Of a stretch of DNA of 64,000 bases, positions 53,482-62,630 are shown in pieces. The stretch lies in IMG/VR virus record IMGVR_UViG_3300042398_000969, positions 1 to 64,000 of that record; one strand, written 5' to 3'. The notes beneath the pieces were generated by a model. That model searched no databases. It saw only the letters and a program-made list of their open reading frames with translations, and was not told the origin of the DNA. Numbering within the stretch: position 1 is the first letter of the stretch; each line of letters begins with the position of its first letter. This DNA is from a virus. Both the position numbers and the translations under genes were made by a program.

Positions 53482-54644
53482 TACAATAATTTTTTAATAA
53501 AATTGTTACCGTCTTCCCATCTTTCTTTTTCTGGGAATATTTCACAAAGTTTTTCATAATAATAATTTCCTAAACCATTGAGATACAGTTTCTTTTGTGA
53601 TTCTAAAATCTCCGTTTCAGTATTACCATATTTTATCTTTTCAACCAACACGTTTAAATGGTCATAACCATTATGTTGTATTGTATGTATATCTTTCATT
53701 CTATCTAGCATGATATTGTTGATATAATCATCAATTTTATGTTCCGCTAAGTGTAAATACCCACACAGATTATGGTACCTTAAGTATTTAAGATCAGTAC
53801 CAATACTTATAACATCTTTTGGTGTGTCTATAAACCTACCTATCTCCATTATCTTCTTCACATTCGAATTTACTGTGAACTTATTGTCATCACCCGGTTT
53901 TGGTATAATAGATAATGATGGATAATCACTAAATAAAAATGTATGTGCTTCAAACATTGTCCAGTTCTTCAAATACCCCTCGGTTATTTTATTATAGATT
54001 GGGAAAAATAATAATTGTTCCACAATCTGAGGTGACCTGAATGTATCAGTGTCTAATAACTCACGATTTGTAAAATAAAAATCAACCAAATAGTCATAAG
54101 TCTTTTTGATGTTCTCCAAATCATAACCACCAAAAATTGACATGTTTGGTATGAAGTCCATTGGCATTGTTTTAAAGAAATCCAATTCAAAACAATCTTT
54201 TAACTTTATGAACAACTCGTAGTAGTACTCGTAAAATGAAATAAACCTAGAATTCTCAATTCTATGTTCAAATCGTGGGTACAACATCACATCAGGGAAA
54301 GCAAAGATTAACTTTTTATTCTCTGGGATCTGAACCCTTTCGAAAAGGAAAGTATCAGTATCGATGTGTAGGAATGGTGTGTTTTGGTGTCTGTATACCT
54401 CCATTTTGGGTATAGCAAAGTTTGGACCATCATAGTTTAGTTTATCCAACAAGTCTGTGTTAATTCTATTGTATGGAAGATCTAATGGTTTTATGATCTC
54501 ATAAATGTCACTTGTGGTATATAAATGAACATTGTCATATAATCTTTTTGCACATAGCAGTGACATGATCATATGGAAGATCGTTCTTTTGTTAGTATAG
54601 TCTGGTTTTGAACTAACGTTAGCCCATGTGTGGATTATGTTCAT
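53481..54644 (-). CDS. GT-A-like glycosyltransferase between radical SAM genes
   Basis: 387 residues. The metal motif HIDTDTFLF (near 93-101) is a DxD of GT-A transferases acting on capsule- or surface-type glycans, followed by IPNMSIFGGYDLENI. It is flanked on one side by a radical SAM gene and on the other by a lectin-like gene. Sugar and acceptor unknown. Overlaps the lectin-like gene by 4 bp. Confidence 0.65.
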   Translation of the reverse strand: MNIIHTWANVSSKPDYTNKRTIFHMIMSLLCAKRLYDNVHLYTTSDIYEIIKPLDLPYNRINTDLLDKLNYDGPNFAIPKMEVYRHQNTPFLHIDTDTFLFERVQIPENKKLIFAFPDVMLYPRFEHRIENSRFISFYEYYYELFIKLKDCFELDFFKTMPMDFIPNMSIFGGYDLENIKKTYDYLVDFYFTNRELLDTDTFRSPQIVEQLLFFPIYNKITEGYLKNWTMFEAHTFLFSDYPSLSIIPKPGDDNKFTVNSNVKKIMEIGRFIDTPKDVISIGTDLKYLRYHNLCGYLHLAEHKIDDYINNIMLDRMKDIHTIQHNGYDHLNVLVEKIKYGNTETEILESQKKLYLNGLGNYYYEKLCEIFPEKERWEDGNNFIKKLL

Positions 54645-55261
54645 AAATAAAATCTATTCAGTAGGTTGAAGTGCGGTGACCTATCCCAAACTTTTTGTTC
54701 TGTTTTCCTGTTGAAATCATAACAACCAAGTATATTAATATCTATTTCACTTTCACTTTCCAACGCTCTTATTTCATCAATATAACACATTTTTTTCGCA
54801 ATAACTAATCCGGTTAAATCATACTCAATATTGTCAGCATGACCACCACCAAAATTATATGTGCTGGTTGGTAAAAATATCATATTACCCATAAAACTAT
54901 GTACCAATGAGTCATTTATGTATATGAAATTTTCATTATCTCTTCCACTTAATAAAATCTCAAAAGAGGTTTCACCTTTCATTTCTGCATAAAACTTAAG
55001 AACACCCTTTTCTTTATCTTCTTGATCATCAACGTGTCTAAAGGTGAACTGTAATTGATCATCACATATTTGTATGCCCAGTTCATCATTACCTTTCCAC
55101 ACAATATTAGAAACAGAATCTTGTATACCACCAATTAAATCAAATTTGATATAGAAGGTATATTCGTTAGAATTGTCAAATGCTAATATATTACCGCTAT
55201 TCATACCATATGATATGATATCCGGATTTAAGCACCAGGGTTCCTTATATTTTATTATCAT
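54641..55261 (-). CDS. stand-alone LamG/concanavalin-like lectin domain protein
   Basis: 206 residues. Alternating strands and turns (NEYTFYIKFDLIGG, LQFTFRHVDD, NFIYINDSLVHSF, GCYDFNRKTEQKVWD) give the jelly-roll pattern of LamG/ConA-like lectins; similar elements are inserted in the two GT7-like genes further right (ENYFRGTIDRFAYFDD there). No signal peptide. It may bind the sugar made by the neighbours or be a virion component. Assignment by fold pattern, not by motif. Confidence 0.5.
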   Translation of the reverse strand: MIIKYKEPWCLNPDIISYGMNSGNILAFDNSNEYTFYIKFDLIGGIQDSVSNIVWKGNDELGIQICDDQLQFTFRHVDDQEDKEKGVLKFYAEMKGETSFEILLSGRDNENFIYINDSLVHSFMGNMIFLPTSTYNFGGGHADNIEYDLTGLVIAKKMCYIDEIRALESESEIDINILGCYDFNRKTEQKVWDRSPHFNLLNRFYL

Positions 55262-56634
55262 ATTAAATGTGTTTTATAAAAATCTTCTAACTCTGGAAAA
55301 GTTTTGACAAAATCAGTTCCTCTTCTTTGATCGATTTGTTTAATGTAATGTGAAAACGTTTTTCTTTGTTTAAATAATTCATTATCATCTATTGGTGATA
55401 TTGCCCAATCATACGTTCGTTTAAGTTTCTGTATTTCCATATCAGAACATCCCATATGTGTGTGATCATACATAAGAGTAGCGTTGAATAGTGCCAATTT
55501 AGATTGCTCTAAAATGTTATGTTTCATTTGATGTGGTAATATTTGAATACTCATGAAATTAGGGTAACGCAAATATGATGTATCAAATATCGCTGGTTGT
55601 ATCCAACATCTTTGTTCATTCTGATGTACTCTTTTCAACTCCAGAACATCTAAAATAAATTTATCAAATGAGAAGACGCTTAAAGCGTTATATGTAACCA
55701 TGAAATCAATAGTCACTTGTGGTAACTCTGTCAATATTTTATTAACGTTATTCATGAATCTATTATAATCCATACCATTTCTAAGATATTCCGCTTGTTT
55801 ACCGTGGGCATCACATGATGTGAATATTACTAGTTCTCTAATTCTACCTTCACCCAATATGCGTTTACATTTCTCAATTAAATTATCAATTAGTTTGTCA
55901 GGTACACCTAGATTGGTATTGATGGCTAGATTTAAATTTCTATTAGGTTCTTTTTGTTCTAATATGTAATCTAAAACACCCCAAGTATCTTTTGATAATA
56001 AGGGTTCTCCACCAGTAATTCTAAATGTGTGTAGATCTCTATATAGTTCCGGCCACCACTCCCAAAATGCATCAACATATGGATTATGTTCTGAATTTAA
56101 ATAAGGTGTGGTTTCTTCATTAAAATGATTAAAACCATTTTCATATGGTCCGTATTTTTTAAGTTCTTCAACCCATGAACTTGAGAATTGTGGGCCACAG
56201 TACATACATTTGAAGTTACAAGTATTGCTAAATGCTACCTCAACATATTTTGGATTAAAATCCGCTCTCCAATTCAAATCTTTAATTTCATTATAATATT
56301 CCCAAGACCATGGTTCAGATGATTTAAAAACCCTATCAGAATATCTATCCGAATTGTCTTCTATTTTCCAACAATATTCACATTCCGATGGTCTACCGCC
56401 ATTTAACATTTCACGTCTTTTCTCTTTTTTAAATCTCGTGTTATGTAATGCGGATGGATTGTTTTTAATTTCAATCTCAGGTATCTTATGAAGACTTGGG
56501 TGGTGACATGAGTGGTTGTGCCCAGTATGTAATTGTAACGTTACTTGTGTCCATTTAGCTAGACACATACCATTACCAATCCCATTGAGTGATTCACTTA
56601 CTTTTTCATAATGTTTATTAATGTCTATACTCAT
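55258..56634 (-). CDS. N-terminal-twitch radical SAM protein, group A copy 2
   Basis: 458 residues. CNFKCMYC (Cys139, Cys143, Cys146), RITGGEPLLS and the N-terminal Cys24, Cys43, Cys85 and Cys88 (RPSECEYCWKIED). It shares with the copy at 48916 the exact string CEYCWKIED, HHP-rich N-terminus and DRVxKS. So group A has two copies about 5 kb apart, each followed by group C enzymes. Overlaps group C copy 2 by 4 bp. Confidence 0.85.
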   Translation of the reverse strand: MSIDINKHYEKVSESLNGIGNGMCLAKWTQVTLQLHTGHNHSCHHPSLHKIPEIEIKNNPSALHNTRFKKEKRREMLNGGRPSECEYCWKIEDNSDRYSDRVFKSSEPWSWEYYNEIKDLNWRADFNPKYVEVAFSNTCNFKCMYCGPQFSSSWVEELKKYGPYENGFNHFNEETTPYLNSEHNPYVDAFWEWWPELYRDLHTFRITGGEPLLSKDTWGVLDYILEQKEPNRNLNLAINTNLGVPDKLIDNLIEKCKRILGEGRIRELVIFTSCDAHGKQAEYLRNGMDYNRFMNNVNKILTELPQVTIDFMVTYNALSVFSFDKFILDVLELKRVHQNEQRCWIQPAIFDTSYLRYPNFMSIQILPHQMKHNILEQSKLALFNATLMYDHTHMGCSDMEIQKLKRTYDWAISPIDDNELFKQRKTFSHYIKQIDQRRGTDFVKTFPELEDFYKTHLI

Positions 56635-57851
56635 ATTGATTTTATTTCATTTTCAATCCATGGACTCACACTTCTAAAGTCACTATTTCTCAGCACATCT
56701 AATTTCTTCACAAAATCTAATGTATTGTGCTCCGTTCTTGTTGGTTCGAAAACATTTAAATAATTAATAAACCCGTTTAGATCGTCCTTTATTTTTTGTG
56801 TTAACGTTGTATCTTTTGCTACGTTCTCAGTAATAAAATTCCTAACTTTAACTTTAAACTCTTCGCTGGTATTTCCAACAGACAAATGATATGGATATGT
56901 TACCCATTGTGTCATAACATTATCGAAAAACAAATCTTCTTGTTTGATATAATCGATAAAATCAAAAAAGTGAAACACATTAAAGATCGATATGGTGAAG
57001 TTAAAAGAGAAACTAATTGAATGATATTTCGTTTTGCTTAAATCTCTTAACTTCTTTACATTAGCGAAGAACTTCTCATGTGAGAATCCTGTTCTAATAT
57101 ATTCACCCATTTCACCATAGCCGTCACAAGAAACAACCATGTGACAGTTTTTAAAGTTTGATAACAATTCTAATATATCTGTTTTCTTATACATAAGATT
57201 TGATAGATTAGTATTAATAACAATTTCACATTCTTTCGCATTTGGAAGCAACTGATTTAGATATTGAAATGTCTCATCCATGATCAATGGTTCACCACCA
57301 GCCAAATATACCCAGTTTAAATTGTTTGTATGTTTATCCAGCTTCTGTACAAAATTATCACCAATCTTTATTGACTTGTTATCCATGTTCACAACGTGAT
57401 TAGGATAAACTATTTTAGCATCCTCATACCAGTTTGTTGAATAGATCGGTGCACACATTCTGCACGAGAAATTACATAGGTTGGAAAATCTTAAGTCAGT
57501 TGATTTTAACTTGGAGATGTTATAATTTTCATCCACCAATTCTTGGGATAAATCAACATAGTTTTTACCAGTGATTCTTTCCCATAGGTTATTAAAATCA
57601 TTTCTCATCCCATGACCATTCTTGAAACAAATGTCACATACTTTTGGCTTCTCGCCGTTTAGCATTTGCTTACGTAATTCTAAGAATTTTGGGTGGTTGA
57701 TAACATCATCAATATCACCCTCATTAACAGAAATATCCCAGCCGTCTGATATACAGCAGGGAGCAACTAAACCATCTGTTCTAACAAATAAATGTAGAAA
57801 AGGAAGAATACATATTGATTCTTTTAAAACATCATCTCTATCCATGGACAT
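56631..57851 (-). CDS. N-terminal-twitch radical SAM protein, group C copy 2
   Basis: 406 residues. CNFSCRMC (Cys126, Cys130, Cys133), YLAGGEPLIM and N-terminal Cys32/Cys33 and KVCDICFKNG (Cys72, Cys75). The N-terminal dG-type segment RTDGLVAPCC is the conserved SPASM/twitch turn. Its 5' end overlaps copy 3 by up to 28 bp; the second Met (57845) would leave 22 bp. Confidence 0.85.
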   Translation of the reverse strand: MSMDRDDVLKESICILPFLHLFVRTDGLVAPCCISDGWDISVNEGDIDDVINHPKFLELRKQMLNGEKPKVCDICFKNGHGMRNDFNNLWERITGKNYVDLSQELVDENYNISKLKSTDLRFSNLCNFSCRMCAPIYSTNWYEDAKIVYPNHVVNMDNKSIKIGDNFVQKLDKHTNNLNWVYLAGGEPLIMDETFQYLNQLLPNAKECEIVINTNLSNLMYKKTDILELLSNFKNCHMVVSCDGYGEMGEYIRTGFSHEKFFANVKKLRDLSKTKYHSISFSFNFTISIFNVFHFFDFIDYIKQEDLFFDNVMTQWVTYPYHLSVGNTSEEFKVKVRNFITENVAKDTTLTQKIKDDLNGFINYLNVFEPTRTEHNTLDFVKKLDVLRNSDFRSVSPWIENEIKSI

Positions 57852-59017
57852 ATATTTTTGTAACTTGTGTTTCTCATTAGATCTAATTTTTGAAAATAAA
57901 CTTTTAAATCATTTCTATGAAAATCTCCTTTAATTATTTTTGAATCAATTCTAACATAATCTTTAAACGTTTGCATGATATCATATATGTTAGAAGCATA
58001 TTGTTTTTTCGCTAAGTTCTCGTCAATATAATTGATTACCTTTTCTTTAAATTCATCTGGTGCAGCACCAACCGCAAAATAGTATGGTGTTGTCGCCCAA
58101 TGAAAATGCATCTTCTCCTGTGGTAAATAACCATTACCGGAAACATAATCAATAAAGTCAAAGATATGAAATATATTCATCAATGTTATTGTATATTCAA
58201 TTTCAGCATAAACATTTTTATGTGTCTTATTGAACTCAACAATTTTACTTAAATTATTGAAGAACTTTTCTGAAACAAACCCAGTTCTCTGAAATTCTCC
58301 AACCTCACCATAACCATCACAAGAACAACCAATGATAACATTGTTGAATTTCTTAAGTTCCTCTAATACATCTCTGTCTTTGTACTTTAGTGTGGATAGA
58401 TTGGTGTTGATATACATGTTAATACCTTTAGCTTGCTCTTCACCAAAACGATCAAGTAATTTAAAGATATTATCATTGATAAATGGTTCACCACCAGCTA
58501 AGTATAAGTGGTGTATGTGTTTTAAATCTTCATCTGTGAACTTATCAACCGGGTCTTTACCAATATCAATAAATTTGGTATGTGAATCAGAGAATCCTTT
58601 CCCATATATCTCAGTTAGGTCATCATGCCATGATGATGATAAGCTTGGGCCACACATTCTACACTTAAAGTTACATAAATTAGAAAATCTAACATCTAGA
58701 TATTCCAATCTGTTAACGCTATAATCAGGATTTATCAATGTTGGGTCATCCATTTTGTGTGACCACATTTTATTCCAATTATCCTTTAACGTGTTACCTT
58801 GTTTAAAGCACACATCACATGATCTAGGTGCCGTACCTTCGTCCATTTCTTTTCTTAGTTGTTTAAACTGTTCGCTATTAAACAACTCCATGATTGTTGG
58901 ATAATCATTAAAATTCAAATCCTTATCGAATTTGCTTGATATACAACAAGGTCTAACTGACCCATCTGGATCAACATAGATTGATGTATAACCTAATACG
59001 CATTGTGTACTTTTCAT
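57824..59017 (-). CDS. N-terminal-twitch radical SAM protein, group C copy 3
   Basis: 397 residues. CNFKCRMC (Cys115, Cys119, Cys122), YLAGGEPFIN and N-terminal PDGSVRPCC (Cys24, Cys25) plus RSCDVCFKQG (Cys67, Cys70). Very similar in layout to copy 2 (VGEFQRTGFVSEKFF versus MGEYIRTGFSHEKFF), so copies 2 and 3 are a recent duplication. Both use FHWATTPYYFAVG- or TQWVTYPYHLSVG-type C-terminal segments. It overlaps the GT7-like gene by 4 bp. Confidence 0.85.
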   Translation of the reverse strand: MKSTQCVLGYTSIYVDPDGSVRPCCISSKFDKDLNFNDYPTIMELFNSEQFKQLRKEMDEGTAPRSCDVCFKQGNTLKDNWNKMWSHKMDDPTLINPDYSVNRLEYLDVRFSNLCNFKCRMCGPSLSSSWHDDLTEIYGKGFSDSHTKFIDIGKDPVDKFTDEDLKHIHHLYLAGGEPFINDNIFKLLDRFGEEQAKGINMYINTNLSTLKYKDRDVLEELKKFNNVIIGCSCDGYGEVGEFQRTGFVSEKFFNNLSKIVEFNKTHKNVYAEIEYTITLMNIFHIFDFIDYVSGNGYLPQEKMHFHWATTPYYFAVGAAPDEFKEKVINYIDENLAKKQYASNIYDIMQTFKDYVRIDSKIIKGDFHRNDLKVYFQKLDLMRNTSYKNICPWIEMMF

Positions 59018-60423
59018 TTCATTTTTACATTTATAAATTTAGTGTTTGGGTATAAGCTATCGTCGACATTTACTATCTCCATAGTATCCAAAACATTTTT
59101 TAAACCATCTTCTTTATAGTTTATCTTTCCTTGTTGCATTTCTGTAACAAATCTTTTTTCATTTCTTGCAGTTGTTTCACCTTTAGCCCATCTACCATGT
59201 ATAAACCCCTCGTCAACATGTGGCAAACAATAAAATTTACCTTCTCTTCTATATGGAATAATATTTTCAATTATTTCAATATCTTCAGTAGTTAGATTAA
59301 CGTTTTGTCTAATTACGTCTTGGCTATTCATATCCATATTTAAAATAAGATTTTCTGTGTTTGTATAAACATCCTCTACGTTGTTGAAAAACTTATCATA
59401 AATTTTAAAATCAGATATTTTACCTTTAAATCTTGTATTACTATGTGAACAAAATCCTAACAAGAACGGTTTAACCGAATCGTGAGTTTTTAAATGTTCT
59501 TTGATTTGAAATGGAACATTTTCTTTAGTTCCACTTCTTTGTGATATAAGTTCATCATTTACATAAATGTACACACTTTTTTCTTCTGAATTATAACTAA
59601 GTGTTACTTGTGTCCACATTCCTTCAAATCTTTTTGCCCAGTTGTAATGTCTCATGTTTGTTCTATCAAACACAGTAACCGTTACTGCTCTAGAATTGTT
59701 GAAAGATAAACCCCATGTCCAGCTACCATCTTTTCTTAATATTGGATATTCAATAAATTGTTTATTTTGATCCCCTACTAGCCAAATTGGTACCTTATTC
59801 TCTTGTTGTTCAGCATTAAATGTTAAAGTTATTGTGTGATCGTTATGTAAGCATGAACTAATTTCTCTATTTGTTGGTACATATATTGCAGAATCATCCC
59901 CATTAAAAGTTGCTATTAACTTATCTTTTTCTGTTTTTATAATTCTACCGGTAGTCAATCCCTCAAAATAACATCTCCAGAATAAATCATCATCTTCTTG
60001 TCCCCAGTCCCAATATTCATTTGAATATCCATTGGTATTATATGCTTGTTCTTTGTTAAATAAAACAACCCCACCGAAGTACTGATCATAACCCAATCCA
60101 TAGTTGTACTTTGATAGTTTTGTAGCAATGTGTAGTGGGAAGTTTTCTGGGTATGCATAACTAACACCAACCTCTTCTTTGTTATAAACTAACATATCCA
60201 CGTCATGCCAAGCCACATAGTCACATCCATCTTCAAAAGCGTGGTGTGCAGCAATGTTTTTCATTGCACCTCTGTTAAATAATTTATCATCAACTTGATG
60301 ACCAACATAAAATGTGTGATCAATACCCTGATTAGTTAGTTCTTTTGACAGATGTGGTATTAAAGACTCAATATGTTCTTTTCTATTTCTGTATGGTATG
60401 CATATACCTAATTTATGACTCAT
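59014..60423 (-). CDS. GT7-like galactosyltransferase with an inserted lectin-like domain, copy 1
   Basis: 469 residues. N-terminal IPYRNRKEHIESL, HDVDMLV and GYSNEYWDWGQEDDDL, then TTARNEKRFV and KINYKEDGLKNV at the C-terminus, match the beta-1,4-galactosyltransferase (GT7) pattern in order. Between the WGxEDDD and the C-terminal RF block is about 220 residues of LamG/ConA-like strands (SWTWGLSFNNSRAVTV, KSVYIYVNDELIS). So a lectin-like domain is inserted within the catalytic domain. Donor and acceptor unknown. Confidence 0.75.
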   Translation of the reverse strand: MSHKLGICIPYRNRKEHIESLIPHLSKELTNQGIDHTFYVGHQVDDKLFNRGAMKNIAAHHAFEDGCDYVAWHDVDMLVYNKEEVGVSYAYPENFPLHIATKLSKYNYGLGYDQYFGGVVLFNKEQAYNTNGYSNEYWDWGQEDDDLFWRCYFEGLTTGRIIKTEKDKLIATFNGDDSAIYVPTNREISSCLHNDHTITLTFNAEQQENKVPIWLVGDQNKQFIEYPILRKDGSWTWGLSFNNSRAVTVTVFDRTNMRHYNWAKRFEGMWTQVTLSYNSEEKSVYIYVNDELISQRSGTKENVPFQIKEHLKTHDSVKPFLLGFCSHSNTRFKGKISDFKIYDKFFNNVEDVYTNTENLILNMDMNSQDVIRQNVNLTTEDIEIIENIIPYRREGKFYCLPHVDEGFIHGRWAKGETTARNEKRFVTEMQQGKINYKEDGLKNVLDTMEIVNVDDSLYPNTKFINVKMK

Positions 60424-61847
60424 ATTCCAATTATTGCGTGATATGTTTTATTGTCCCTCATTAAACCATGTTGCACAAAGTCTAAATCAGATAGCCCGTC
60501 GTTATATAACAACTCTTTATTTATTGATACCTCATTTAAAAATCTAAGTTGATTCCATCTAGTCGCCTGATCTTTCCATTTTGTACCAAGAAACCCATTT
60601 TGTTCATGTGGTAAAGATTTAAATAAAGAGGGTCTTCTATATGGTATTTTAACCTCTGTAAATTCATCATAATTACTATCAACAATTTCACATTTTATTA
60701 TGATACCATTATTACCATTGCCAGATAAATCTACCAATTGATAGTTTTCGATGAAATTAACATCATAATATGTTTTTAGGTCTAATGATGATTTATATCT
60801 TTTAAAATTATTTGTTAAATCTTCGTTTTCGTTTGTTGAGATATCAAAAACCTCGTCACTTTCTAACATGTCATCAAAATAAGCAAACCTATCAATCGTT
60901 CCTCTAAAATAATTTTCAGTTTTTTCTCTATTTGGATTACCAACACCTAAATAAAAAAATTCTTCTTTTTTATAAAAATGTAACTTTTTAAAAACTGGTG
61001 TTTCCCCAATAAAAACACCATCTTGATAAACCTTTATAATTTTTTCATCCCTATCTAAAACAACCGTCATGTTTGTTTTGTAATTAGGTTTTATTTTTGA
61101 ATTCACATACAATGCGTTATGTGAAATATCAAATGCACAAAAATTATATCTCGAAAATGAATTATAGCAAATAGCAAAATCCCAACCAGGAATACTAAAA
61201 ACTGTAAACTCATCAGTTTCTCTAGTGTGATCTAAATTTAGTTTATCTGGATAAAATGAAATAAAAAAAGTAGCGTTTGAATTTAAATTAATAATGTTTT
61301 TACATTTAACAAAAGCATTATTACCATTGAATCTTAAAGACTTACCATTTCTACCAAAGTTTTTTATTTTTAATGAATCTAAATTAATGTTGTTCTCCTT
61401 ACATCTTAATAATAAATCATCATCTTCATATCCCCAAGCCCAATACTTATTTGAATACCCATTTATTTTTTTAAAATCCTCAACTGGAAACATTGTAACT
61501 CCACCAAAATATTCTTCAAACATGTCTCTTTCTTTTTCGTCATTTTCATATTCGAAATTTGTAGATAAATGAAGTGGTTTATCACTATAAGAATAATCAA
61601 CCTCTGATGGTATCATATCAATATCATGAAACACAACATAATCACATTTGTGCTCTAGTGCATACTTAAATCCAATATTAAGTAACATACCTCTATTGAA
61701 TTGCTTAGCACCATCTTGTTCAACGATAAAAATATTGTGGTCTATCCCATTTTTACTGAGATAAAACGGCATCAATCTTTTAAACTTAGAAAGTTGTGAT
61801 AATCTATCTCTGTAAGGTACAATAACACCGAGTTTATGTTTATCCAT
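60420..61847 (-). CDS. GT7-like galactosyltransferase with an inserted lectin-like domain, copy 2
   Basis: 475 residues. IVPYRDRLSQLSKF, FHDIDMIPS, GYSNKYWAWGYEDDDLLL, and at the C-terminus ATRWNQLRFLNEV and LLYNDGLSDLDF. The inserted region (residues about 175-380) has LamG-like strands (AFVKCKNIINL, IIKVYQDGVFIGET, NYFRGTIDRFAYFDD). It shares the layout of copy 1 but little exact sequence, so the insertion is older than the pair. Overlaps copy 1 by 4 bp. Confidence 0.75.
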   Translation of the reverse strand: MDKHKLGVIVPYRDRLSQLSKFKRLMPFYLSKNGIDHNIFIVEQDGAKQFNRGMLLNIGFKYALEHKCDYVVFHDIDMIPSEVDYSYSDKPLHLSTNFEYENDEKERDMFEEYFGGVTMFPVEDFKKINGYSNKYWAWGYEDDDLLLRCKENNINLDSLKIKNFGRNGKSLRFNGNNAFVKCKNIINLNSNATFFISFYPDKLNLDHTRETDEFTVFSIPGWDFAICYNSFSRYNFCAFDISHNALYVNSKIKPNYKTNMTVVLDRDEKIIKVYQDGVFIGETPVFKKLHFYKKEEFFYLGVGNPNREKTENYFRGTIDRFAYFDDMLESDEVFDISTNENEDLTNNFKRYKSSLDLKTYYDVNFIENYQLVDLSGNGNNGIIIKCEIVDSNYDEFTEVKIPYRRPSLFKSLPHEQNGFLGTKWKDQATRWNQLRFLNEVSINKELLYNDGLSDLDFVQHGLMRDNKTYHAIIGI

Positions 61848-62031
61848 TTATTGTTGGGTCCTTTGGTTTAGCAATGTTATGCCATTCAGCTAAATAATAT
61901 TGAATTCTATCACTCCACTCTTGTTTGTCGATCTCTTCAAACCAAATGGTCAACGCATCTAATGAATTAGCAATCTTTTCTAGTGCTTTTACTTTCTTTT
62001 GCTCTAACGCAAATTCTTCTTCTTTTGTCAT
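61840..62031 (-). CDS. conserved small phage protein
   Basis: 63 residues, helical and charged (EQKKVKALEKIANSLDALT, WFEEIDKQEWSDRIQYYLAEW). I recall this pattern in marine phages, with no function. It overlaps both neighbours (8 and 4 bp), which supports it as a real gene. The tryptophan-rich helix may bind a partner protein. Confidence 0.65.
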   Translation of the reverse strand: MTKEEEFALEQKKVKALEKIANSLDALTIWFEEIDKQEWSDRIQYYLAEWHNIAKPKDPTING

Positions 62032-62630
62032 AATAGTTTTTTTGTTTTTATGTTATTTTTATTTAACACATATGATAACGCAGCACCTTCTCCACTACCG
62101 ATGATACCTTTATCACCCTCATGTAGTATACTTAACGTTTCAAATATAGGTTTTAATAATTCTAGTTCACAAATTAATTGTGTTGCAGGTAATGATTTAG
62201 GTAAGTAAATAAAATTTTCTTTAATTGTTTCACTATCTAAATGGATATCATCAATCATATCCTTAAACATACCAAATCTAACATCATCAAGATCTTTTAA
62301 TGTTCTTTTTGGCCAGTTTTCTAAGTATACAACAAATTTTTCATTCGGATTAATCTCTTTAATCCAATATAATAAATTATCATTAAATAACTCATCAGCA
62401 TCGATATATAAAACATCCTCTCTATACTCTTCCACTATCCTTAACGCGTGTAATATTTTATCAAAATATGAGAATATTTTATTCTTATATTCTACTGTCA
62501 AAACATCGGTAAACATATCTACATTGTTTGTTAACACAATGGAATCATTTTTAAATGATCCATTTCTACTCAAAAAATCGCTTAAGATTTTTGAATATGA
62601 TAACCCAACTGAAACAAACGCGTACTTCAT
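62028..62630 (-). CDS. GT-A-like transferase
   Basis: 200 residues. DVLYIDADELFNDNLLYW gives the DxD-type metal motif, and GDKGIIGSGEGAAL near the C-terminus may be part of the acceptor site. Short for a glycosyltransferase. It is coupled to a GT2/GT92-like gene by a one-base overlap. Confidence 0.6.
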   Translation of the reverse strand: MKYAFVSVGLSYSKILSDFLSRNGSFKNDSIVLTNNVDMFTDVLTVEYKNKIFSYFDKILHALRIVEEYREDVLYIDADELFNDNLLYWIKEINPNEKFVVYLENWPKRTLKDLDDVRFGMFKDMIDDIHLDSETIKENFIYLPKSLPATQLICELELLKPIFETLSILHEGDKGIIGSGEGAALSYVLNKNNIKTKKLL

